From Thelonectria olida (taxonomy: Eukaryota > Ascomycota > Sordariomycetes > Hypocreales > Nectriaceae), in contig JAGPYM010000016.1 of assembly GCA_020736575.1 (NCBI GenBank), positions 1 through 64,000 of the forward strand: a DNA stretch of 64,000 nt. The letters are read 5' to 3'. The position numbers and the translations under genes are program-made. Below are positions 21,293 to 30,744 of this stretch, in pieces. The notes beneath the pieces were generated by a model. That model had not been told where the DNA came from. It did no database searches and saw only the letters and a list, made by a program, of their open reading frames with translations. The number at the start of each line of letters is the position of its first letter. Position 1 is the stretch's first letter.

Positions 21293-21763
21293 CTTCGTCC
21301 GGGTTATTGTCCAACGTGCGAGTCCAAAATCTAGCGTCTTCAGATACGAAATTGTCAAGTAGAGTGGGCTGCGAATAACTTGCGATTAGCCTTGCGAGTG
21401 AAAGCCAACTTTCATATTGCTGCTCATGTCGTCCGTGGTCCGGGGCTGCTCCCGGATCCTCGCCGCGTCCGGACGGCTGAGGTTCCGACGATGGAATCTC
21501 CAATTCCGAATCTGGGTCCGTTGATCTGATGGGCCTCTCGCCGGAATTCTTCGAGTCCGACGACAATAGGGGCCAAATAGATTCGTGTATACATGATCAA
21601 CTCGTTCCTCAAGTCGAAGAATAATTTCAAGCGCATCATCCAACTCCTTGATAGACCAAGCTTGTCCCATTCTTCCAGACTCAAGACACCCGCTGCACCC
21701 TACGCTAGCACATCTTCACCCACACCATCACTCACCCCCAGCCTCAATACATTGCAAATTACA
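21293..21763. promoter_or_regulatory. Divergent promoter of acyl-CoA synthetase and PRISE reductase
   Basis: Contains GTCCGGGGCTGCT (21438-21450), TCCGGACGG near 21469, TCTCCAATTCCG (21497-21508) and CGGAATT at 21542-21548. Three of these resemble or match elements in the promoters at 13.3-14.0, 15.6 and 28.4 kb. Small open frames here overlap the shared promoter and are not considered genes. Confidence 0.5.
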
Positions 21764-23264
21764 ATGACTCCTCCCCGTGGAAAAGTTGCATTCGTCACTG
21801 GCGCAAACGGCATCACAGGAAATGCCATCATCGAACATCTCATTCGACAGCCTGCGACAGAGTGGTCCAAAATCGTCATCACGTCAAGGCGAACGCCCAC
21901 CCAGGTCTTCTGGCAAGACCCCAGAGTCCGCTTTGTCGCTCTGGACTTCCTGAAGCCTGTCGAGGAGCTCATTGATACCATGGCCCCGATTTGCCACGAT
22001 GTCACCCACGCCTTCTTCGCCTCTTATGTCCACCACGCGGACTTCAAGAAGCTCAAGGATTACAACATTCCTCTGTTCAGTAAATTCCTCGTGTCAATCG
22101 ACACTGTCGCTGCAGAGACTCTGAAGCGTGTTTGTCTCAGCACTGGAGGAAAAGTATGCCTTCTTTTACCCTCACCCGTCGTCCAGGACTGACACTCGGG
22201 TTCACAGCATTATGGCGTTCACCTTGGACCTGTCGAGGTCCCCATCCACGAAGGCATGCAACGCTATGACGACCGTGGCGAGAACTTCTACTACACACAG
22301 GAAGACTTCCTCTTTAGCCTTGCTGCAAAGAGGACCTGGGATTGGAATGTCATTCGGCCCAACGCTATCATTGGCTTCACCCCGGCCGGTACGGTGTTTT
22401 ATGTCCATGATCAGAGAACCCATTCTAACCCCCAGTGCTAGGAAATGGAATGTCCGCTGCTCTAACACTCGCCATTTATATCCTCTGTTGCCGCGAGTCG
22501 GGACAAACTCCAGTGTTCCCTGGCAACAAGTTCTTCTACAACTCTGTTGACGACTCATCATACGCCCCCAGCCTGGCAGACATGAACGTTTGGGCGGCTA
22601 CCGAGGAGCATACGAAAAACGAGGCCTTCAATCACACAAACGGCGACGTGATTGTCTGGAAGTACTTCTGGCCCAAGCTTGCAGCTTATTTTGGCGTCAA
22701 GGTGAGTCTAAAGGAATCCGCTTTACCCCTCATCGCACTATCCTAACGGGACAATAGATTCCAGATGAGCAGGAATGGAAGGCGAGTGGAGAGGGCCAGC
22801 GCATGGAACATAACTTTCTCATGACTGAATGGGCACAAGGAAAGGATTCCGTGTGGAAGGGAGTCGTTGAAAAGTATGGCGGCAATCCTGAAGCCTTCAA
22901 CTGGGGTACATGGGACTTCTTTGACTGGGCTGTTGGCAAGGCCTGGTTCACCATCGGTTCCGTTTCAAAGGCACGTAAGTTTGGGTGGAAGAGGTACGAT
23001 GACTCATACGATGCTTGGATTGAGACGTTCCGATCTTTTGAAAACGCCGGCGTCCTCCCTTACCAAGATACCCAGGGAGTCCGAAAGACTGAGAAGTCGG
23101 GCAAGCTGCTCCCTCACCCGGCGGATCTGGTGGCTGCTCGGGAGGTTCCGGTTGAGAACGGGATCAAAGAGGTGAATGGCTACAAGGCTAATGGCATGAA
23201 CGGCTTCAAGGCATATGCTACGAACCATGTGGCCCCGACTGTCGAGGTCGAGCAGGAAGCTTAG
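21764..23264 (+). CDS. PRISE-type NAD(P)-dependent reductase (progesterone 5-beta-reductase/iridoid-synthase-like)
   Basis: Four exons (21764-22153, 22208-22388, 22442-22701, 22758-23264; 445 aa). The N-terminus GKVAFVTGANGITGNAI is the Rossmann motif and VITSRRTP a likely NADPH-binding loop. KHYGVHLGPVEVPIHEG is followed by ENFYYTQEDFLF, the YxxED-type signature that separates PRISE enzymes from other short-chain dehydrogenases, then WDWNVIRPNAIIGF. PRISE enzymes reduce activated C=C bonds of enones (steroid, iridoid and other 1,4-addition substrates). Fungal members are common and mostly uncharacterised. The C-terminal 40 residues (NGIKEVNGYKANGMNGFKAY) are a low-complexity Asn/Gly/Lys extension. 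No PTS1. Divergently paired with the acyl-CoA synthetase. Confidence 0.9.
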
Positions 23265-24077
23265 ACCCGTGGTACAATGTGTTTGTTAGAAAGCTCGCGA
23301 TAGTCCCGAGTTTGAAATTGTTTGTTAGAAATGAGAACTTTGCCAATAATCATGCTGAATTTCGTTCTTATTTCCGCCGTTGGCATCATAGTTCACATAA
23401 GCAAGCCCAGAAAATGGTTACACTGCCTGCCTTCGAGAAAGTTCAGCTCCCGCCTAACGGAGCCAATAGGTACTGATTCTCAATCCGCGGTGTAGGGGTT
23501 ACGTTCTCGAGACAAATGCAAATGAGCTCTGATCTGTTGTATGAACAATCAATGAAACGACTAGACGGTTGGTGCGGAAACCACAGCTTTCCCGTGTTCC
23601 GTACCTACCTAGGGAAGGAAGAAGTCAACTCAAACACGAGTGAACAACGGCCCTATGGCAGAGCAGGATGGCTAACAGAGCCGAGTGTTTACGGCCTCAT
23701 CTAGACCCCCCTGAGATTGGCGATAGGAAAGCGTAGTGCCCTAGCCCCGGAAGATGCGGAACGCGCAACGTCCGTCTAACGCCCATGGAGGAGGGGCTTG
23801 AACAGCACTCCCTAGTGACCACCGGCCTAGGGCATGGAACCGAACGAACTCCGCTTCCCCACGGGGCCCCAGGTTCCGTAATTTCGGGACTTGAATTACC
23901 AGTGAGTCTTGCAAGAGTCCGTCATCTCCGCGTAGACGGAATTAGCCATGTCTCGTCTACTGTATTTGAAAGCTGTGAATCACTTCAAAATGGCAGTGTT
24001 TATTCTTCATAGCGGTCTTTGCAACTGCAGATTTGTCTCACCACATCCTGAACTCACTTACTTACCTACCAGTGACC
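23265..24077. other. Intergenic interval, promoter of the MFS carrier
   Basis: About 800 bases with no supported gene. It includes CGGAA near 23575 and 23757 and TTCCG near 23597 and 23874. The longer exact motifs seen in other cluster promoters are absent. Confidence 0.4.
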
Positions 24078-25829
24078 ATGGAGAAGCCCGAGGTCGAACA
24101 TATGTCCTCCGATGACGTGGAAAGAACGGATAAGCATCATGTTGTCGAGGCGCTCCCTGACGCCGTCAAAACTGAAGCGGGAGTTGTCCTGAGCGTCGAT
24201 CAAGGGGGTAGTTCGTCTCTGCACCTGGCCAAGGATGGACATGTAAGTTTGAGACTCATTCCTTGCCCAAGGCATGTCTATTTCGCAAAGCTGAACCAGA
24301 GCCGTCCAGACTGTTCTCCTCCCGCAACCTACGGATGATATTCGCGATCCTCTCAATTGGCCTTCCTGGAAAAAGCACGCCATTCTCTTCACGGTGGCAT
24401 GGGGAGCCTTTTGCGCAGACTTCACTTCTGCTGCAGGAAGCGCTCCGATCCTGTTGCAAGCCCAAGAGTGGCACAAGGGCGTCGGGAAAATAAACGAAAC
24501 AAACAGCATTAACGTGCTCATGATGTAAGGGACTTCCCATTTCCCCTGAAGTATTGGCCTGCACTAACAATGGCAGGGCCCTCGGTGGTCTCCTCTGGGT
24601 TCCCATGACCTCTTTCATCGGACGCGCGCCGACTCTGTTCTGGTCTAACCTACTGGGACTCGTGTTTTCCATTGCCACGGCGGTTTCCCCCAATTTCACC
24701 ACCTTTTACGCTATGAGAGCCCTCACGGGATTTTTCATCACCTCGTCGCAGACCATCTCAATCGCCTTCATCAGGGACATGTTCTTCTTTCACGAAAGAG
24801 CTCGCAAGATCGGTCTCTGGGCCCTTCTCTACATTGCCTCGCCGTTCTGGGGCCCCTTGGTCGGAAACTTCGTACTCGGGGGCACCAACAAGTGGGAAGA
24901 TGTTTTCTGGGTATGCGTCGGAGTCTGTGGCCTTGACATGGTCCTGATCCTGACTTTTTTGGATGAAACATGGTACAACCGCGACATTCCATTCGACCAA
25001 CAGCCGTCTCGTGGTCAGGGATTCATGTCTCGCATGTCTCGAATCACGGGCATCTGGGAGCTCAAGTGCCGCGATTACTATTACAAGACAGTATTCGAGT
25101 CATTCAAGAGGTTCTTCCTTACCTTAACCAAACCAGCTCTCTTTATCATTCTGGTCGCCTAGTTCGTCATGCCCTTTCCTACTTCACTCTACCATGCTGA
25201 CCATATGACTCAGTTTGCTCTTCTTTGCCTGGGCCATTGGCATCAACATTACCACTGCCATCTTATTTAGCACCCCAAGAGAGTTCGGCGGCTATGGTTA
25301 CTCTTACAATGGTGTCGGATTTCTCTATTTCTCACCCATCGTTGGAATTTTCCTTGGCGAAGTATTTGGCCACTTCTTCAACGACTATCTCGCCCGTCGA
25401 TATGTGCGCAAGCACGACGGAGTCTTCGAACCCGAAGCTAGACTTCCTATGATCTACGTGTCTTCCGTCACAATGATTGGTGGACTCGTGCTGCTTGGTC
25501 AGGGTCTGTACCATCATCTATCTCCCGCAGCCATCATCATGGGCTGGGGCATGCACAGTTTTGGAATTATGACGACTTCCGTCGCCGTATCTGCGTACGT
25601 TATCGATTCATATCCCACCGCTGCTGCTGAGGTGTCAGGCTGGAGCAACTTTGCGCGTGCAATTGGTGGTTTTAGTGTTGGATACTTCCAGCAACCATGG
25701 GGTGCCAAGGTCGGATACGGCGTAAGCTTCGGAACCCAGGCTGGTATCGTTGCATTTGGTGTCCTTCTTGTCATTCTTGTCCATCGGTTCGGGCATTCCT
25801 TGAGAATCAAAGCAGGGCCAATCCAGTAG
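24078..25829 (+). CDS. MFS drug:H+ antiporter-type transporter
   Basis: Four exons (24078-24242, 24310-24524, 24577-25161, 25214-25829; 526 aa). A hydrophilic N-terminal tail of about 70 residues leads to DDIRDPLNWPSWKK, the fungal DHA1-type entry to helix 1. RALTGFFITSSQTISIAF and LLYIASPFWGPLVGNF are also typical (motif C region), and about 12 membrane spans can be counted. The last intron uses the unusual donor GTTCGT; reading it so gives FIILVAYLLFFAWAIGIN, an uninterrupted helix, while no splicing would stop the protein at VA. Such carriers import or export small organic acids, toxins or drugs. It is the only transporter inside the 8-30 kb cluster. Confidence 0.88.
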
Positions 25830-26446
25830 TGGAATTTGCTTTCTCGCTGCCAAGAGAAACAGAACGAGAGATCTCTCGGGCCTAAAGTTGCTGAGACTTT
25901 GGGTTGAGGTTGTTCTGTTGCCTGCTTCAACGATGTGCAAATTTAAGCCCTTCGTCCCTAAATGTAGATCAATTCAACTTATGGTTGTATAATTAACCTG
26001 ACTGTGTGCCACCAGTGATTCCAAACATCGAACCCTCTCATATTTTTTATTTTTTTTTGAACGAGAACTTGAAGTTAATCATCGCGTCCGTCCAGCTAAG
26101 TAAACAAACTTGCACATCTCAAAATGCGTCACGTTAAGTGCTGTGTCCAATGAAAGTGTAGTTATGTGAGTAATTCTCGCATTGTAAGGCTTGACCGCTG
26201 CAATGAAAGTTTTGGCTGCTAAATGTACGAGGTAATTGTTAGGAGAAACAGCAGTCACATCTTCTTGAAAAGTTCGTCGAGCCTTGTTTATTCAATTGAA
26301 GGAAAACAGGTTGGAAGTTTTACGCTTCTTTCCTATCATTCATCCTTGTAGATAGCTACAGCCAGAAACCCCCCGAATGCACTATTGCTCTACTCGTGCG
26401 TATTTTCCTTTAATACATACATAGTCTCATAGCAGTCATCCAATCC
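25830..26446. other. Convergent intergenic interval
   Basis: About 600 bases between two gene 3' ends (MFS carrier and P450). AT-leaning, with a T-rich run near 26041-26058. No gene or repeat seen. Confidence 0.5.
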
Positions 26447-28197
26447 TCAAATCATCTTTTCTCGCACCTTCAGCCGCACGCGGAAACCACTCTGCTTAAC
26501 AAACCAAGCATTATGAAGAACCCAAGGCACCTTTGGATCAACCATCTCAAACTATCAGTTTTCCTATTAGCTTGGCATACTATCATCGGATGAGTCTTTT
26601 ATATCCTACCTCAAATGTCCTCAGCAGAGTTGGTACGAGCTTGAACAATTCCAACAAGGAGATGTTCTTACCAATGCAGGTCCTTGACCCTGCACCGAAC
26701 GAAAACAAGCAATTCTTCATTTTGGACAGCTGCTCCGGTGTAGCATCTATCCACCGCTCGGGTCGAAACTCGACGGGATTTGGGCCGAACACTTCTTCGT
26801 CGCGATGCAGAACCCATGCTGAGCAACCAACAATGGTGCCCGAAGGAAGGTTGTGGCCTCCGATAGAAATACCCTGGGCTGGCACCACTCTCTCGAGCGG
26901 GAGACCAGCAGCCGGATGGCAACGAAGAGCCTCGTTTATCACAGCGCCAAGATAGGGCAAATTTCTCACCTCTTCCCATAGCACAAGTGAGTCGTCTCTG
27001 CGGAAATGGCCCGCTTTACTTTCCCTATCAAGCTCATCAAGCAACTTGTCCATCTTTGACTGGTCCCTGAGTAAGTAGTAGAAGACTGCGCGAAGGGTAA
27101 TGGCCGTCGTATCTGAACCAGCAAACATATTCGCGACTGTCAGGGCGAGCACACGCTGTTCGCTAATAAACTCCGGATCCTTGAGCCCTGCTTCCCTAAA
27201 GCGAGAGAGAAAGTCTTTTCTTTTGGGCTTGTCAGCAAACGTCTTCTCTTCTGTTGCTTCCTCATCGTAACGACGTTCGGCCATGCGCTTCTTGGCAAAT
27301 TCCACGACGGGTGAGGTCGAGTTCCAAAGTTGGAATTTGCTCAGCCATAATTTGATCGGGTTTTTCAGAAAAAGACGGTCGAGGATGGGAAGTTGGCCAA
27401 CCTAGGTAAACCAGTCAGTTCCTTAAACAACAATGGAGGCAGGCGTTCTGAGTAGCCTGGACTTACCACCGACACATAATTAAGCAGTCGTTCCAAGTTG
27501 CTGATGATGTTGTCCACATCGGTTCCGTGATCAACGAAGCCCAGTCTCTTCGAGTACGTCAACTCGCCTATCACGTCGAAGGCATAGAACTGCAGCCATT
27601 CTCCCAGATCGCAAATACCCTCGTCTCCCGGCTTGTTGGCGTATCGAAGCTTGAGCTGCTTGAGGAACTCTTCTGAGGTGGAGTCAACGAGCGGCTCGAA
27701 GTTGACCAGGGTGCTCATTGCGTAGGCATTGGATACGGATCGGCGGAGTTTGGCATGAAACCTCTCGTCGGTCGTGTTGAACATGCTCTGCAGAGCGTGG
27801 CCATTTGCAATAGTTTGCTGGACTGGATAAAATTCCGACTTGCAACTGTTTAGTATGCAGTCAATTCCGTCATGCGGCGGATTACACGTACCTTGACGAA
27901 CCCTGCATTTAAGGCGTAGATCTTCTTAATAGCTTGCGCGTCCCCAACAGACACGGTGCGAGGGCCAATCCTCACCACAGGTCCATATTGTTCATGAAGC
28001 TTGATGTGTGCCAACTCCGGACGGCGCCCCCAAACAACGGAAACACGCCACCAGTCGCTGAAACCTGCGAGAAACGGGCCCGGGACTTTATTCAAGCCTC
28101 GGCCAAACCGGTTTATTAGAGCCTTCACAAGAATGAACGCCACGAGACAGATCGCCACGCTCTGAAACGAACGTGGAACTAATTGTTCGACAATCAT
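26447..28197 (-). CDS. Cytochrome P450, pisatin-demethylase-like
   Basis: Four exons (28197-27892, 27838-27467, 27401-26610, 26551-26447; 524 aa). An N-terminal membrane anchor (residues 10-30) precedes KVPGPFLAGFSDWWR. YGPVVRIGPRTVSVGD and YALNAGFVKSEFYP, together with TTDERFHAKLRRSVSNAYAMS, resemble the fungal pisatin demethylase/CYP57-like group. The oxygen-binding helix carries FAGSDTTAI near residue 320, the ExxR is in NEALRCHP, then FRPERW and the haem motif FGAGSRTCIG with Cys near 468. The last small exon supplies MVDPKVPWVLHNAWFVKQSG. It should be an ER-bound monooxygenase hydroxylating or O-demethylating a lipophilic, possibly plant-derived, substrate. Divergent from the acyl-CoA dehydrogenase. 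Confidence 0.93.
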
Positions 28198-28573
28198 GTT
28201 GGGTAGATGAGCGTGAGTGCAGAACGTCCAGGCGGTGGAGATTGACTCAGTCTGATTGCGGTGTGTTTTGCTCTATGATTGAGATCAGACAACGGGCCAC
28301 AGGCTTCCTTGAAACGAATATCACTCTTATTTTTCTTGTCTTGGTTCGGGCGCATTCTCTCAGGTTGCCGAGTGTCCGGGCTGCTGAACATTCCGGCGGT
28401 TGAGCCCGGCGCGGACGTCGGAATGAAGACGGAAAAGCCGCTCCATGATTTCCGGCAATTCGGACCGGCTCTTGACTTACAACAAAGCATTCAGAGGCCA
28501 CATACAAAATGAAGAGGCAGTAACAGTCGCATGATATTGGTCAGATGAGATCGCACTCACAGCATTGCCGAAT
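28198..28573. promoter_or_regulatory. Divergent promoter of P450 and acyl-CoA dehydrogenase
   Basis: Contains the 14-mer GTGTCCGGGCTGCT (28372-28385), then ATTCCGGCGG, GAGCCCGGCG, GTCGGAATG and TCCGGCAATTCGGACCGG (about 28451-28468), so CGG/CCG half-sites are crowded within 100 bases. CGGGCTG...GAGCCCG also forms an imperfect palindrome. Confidence 0.5.
28372..28385. promoter_or_regulatory. 14-base promoter motif GTGTCCGGGCTGCT, copy 2
   Basis: Identical to 13994-14007, roughly central in the divergent P450/dehydrogenase promoter. See copy 1; function inferred. Confidence 0.45.
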
Positions 28574-30395
28574 ATGACGATTCTTTCAGACAGCATCAAG
28601 AGCAAATGGGTTTTTGGCTCCAACCTGCCATTCGCAGAGGCGCCATGGGCCCGAGGGTGTCCCAGCCCATACTATGGCGACAGTCATCGTCGGCTTCGAA
28701 AGGCAATGAGATCATGGGTCGAAGAAGTGAGTCCTCAGTCCCTGCTCTTTCCAGATCTCGTCCCATGATGTTAACCAAGGCAGCATCTCATGCCCCACGC
28801 CGAAGAATGGGAGGCATCCGGGACACTTCCAGACGCGCTCTACCAGAAGGCAGCCGACGCCGGGCTACTCATGCCCATGGCGTCCGGTGCGAGAATCCAC
28901 CCGTCATGGAGAGGGAAATACCCCATCATTGGGGACATTTCTGCCGACGACTGGGATGGGTTTCATGACTTTATCATACATGATGAATTCGGGAGAGTCG
29001 GCGGTATAGGGTATGTCTTCCACAAGACTAAGGCCGGCTTCAATTAACGAAGGTGGTAGGATCGAGAACGGCCTCATAGGTGGAGTTGTAAGTTTTCTTC
29101 ATCTCACACTACTCTGATTCTCTCACTTATAATCTCTCAGACTTTGGCTGTGCCCGCTATCCGAAAATTCGGATCCGAGAAGCTCCAGCAGACGTAAGCG
29201 GTCTGCCGTGTTGTCGAGAGACCGTATTTAACCTGTCAAATAGAGTCGTGGACAGCATTCTTTCTGGACGCTCGCGAATAGCGCTTGCCATCACCGAGCC
29301 TGATGCTGGTTCCGACGTGCAGGGCCTTCAGACAGAGGCACAACTGTCCGAATCTGGGTCTCACTTCATCATCAACGGCCAAAAGAAGGTCAGTGGCAGT
29401 TCCGTGCATAAGTAGTCAATCAGAGATTCACAGTCAACAAACCAGTGGATCACATCAGGCATGTATGCCGATTGCTTCCTCACGCTGGTCAAGGAAACAA
29501 CGGGTGATTTCACGCTTCTAGTCATTCCACGGGGAGAAGGCCTCACCACCAAACACATGACCATGTCTGGCTCGACAGCAGCAGGGACAGCGTTCGTGGA
29601 CATGGACAATGTCAAAGTCTCGCTCGACATGATAGTAGGCGAGCGCGGAAAGGGATTGAAGTACATCATGTCCAACTTCAACCACGAGGTACATCAACGT
29701 TTTTCAAGTCGGGTCCAATACTAATACTTCATAGAGGCTATTCATTGGGTTTCAAGCGTTGCGATGTGCCAGAGTCTGCCTCGAGGACTCTATCACGTAA
29801 GCGTATCTGGATCTCGCAGTGACTTTGACTGACCAATGACTTGAAAGATATGCCATGAACCGAGAGACGTTTGGGAAAGTCCTTACGGAACACCGTAAGT
29901 TTATCGGACACCGAAGATATTGGAAACCGTCTCTGATTAGCAGGCAGCCGTCATTAGGTTGAAGTTTGCCAACATGAGCCGCGAAACGGAAGCTCTGCAA
30001 TCGTGGATTGAGGTAAGTAAAAACACAAAAGCTTCGATTAGGTACAGAGAGCATCCTAACTAACACCGTCTAACCAGAGCCTCATCTTCCAGCTGTCGCA
30101 ACTCTCTGCTGCAGAAGGGGAGTTCCTATTGGCTGGCACAACAGCGCAACTGAAAGCTCATTCTGGCATCGTACTGGAACACGTGGTAAGGGAGGCAATT
30201 CAGATTATGGGAGGAGTTGGTCTGACGAGAGGAGGCCGTGGAGGGCGGGTGGAGCGGATATGGCGAGATGTCAAGGCCATCACTGTCCCGGGTGGCAGTG
30301 AAGAAATTCTGCTAGATTTAGCAACTCGGAGGGCGCTCAAGGTATCCATGCAGATGTCTAAGGAAAACCGTGGGGTGGGAGGCAGTCGTCTGTAA
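28574..30395 (+). CDS. Acyl-CoA dehydrogenase with C-terminal SRL, ten exons
   Basis: Exons 28574-28726, 28784-29010, 29060-29087, 29141-29193, 29244-29388, 29446-29688, 29735-29796, 29848-29894, 29948-30012, 30078-30395 (446 aa); introns are 46-65 bases and one exon is only 28 bases. Landmarks: AVPAIRKFGSEKLQQ, IALAITEPDAGSDVQG (the acyl-CoA dehydrogenase signature), INGQKKWITSGMYADCF, GERGKGLKYIMSNFNHERLFIG, YAMNRETFGKVL and a C-terminal AIQIMGGVGLTRGG with VPGGSEEI. These match FAD-dependent acyl-CoA dehydrogenases that desaturate the alpha-beta bond of acyl-CoA thioesters. The last residues GGSRL give a consensus PTS1 (SRL). Together with the CoA ligase (AKL) it suggests CoA activation then dehydrogenation in peroxisomes. 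Confidence 0.92.
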
Positions 30396-30744
30396 TTGTC
30401 TGGGTCACTGTCATAGCCAAGCGGCATTCATCGTCCATTGCAGTTCTTGGTTGCGTCAAGTACGGACTACTAGAGAAAAGAAGAATGAAAAACCCCTAAT
30501 TCGCGCAATTGACCAGGGAATGGAGACGGATTTGCTGCTGGGACTTCGAAAGCGGATATTGAAGCCGAAGGTTGGCCTCCTGCTTGAATCTAGGAAAGGC
30601 TTTAGAGGCGACTTGCCTTAGTTATTTTGGTATTAATCATACAATTCGTGTATTTGAATTGTAACGGTATACATAACTCTGTCCCTTTCCGAACTCCATA
30701 AGGCCCAAAAGGCAAAAACCCCGAAATCTATGAATGTTGGTCAT
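30396..30744. other. Convergent intergenic interval
   Basis: About 350 bases between the 3' ends of the acyl-CoA dehydrogenase and the permease. Nothing recognisable. Confidence 0.5.
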
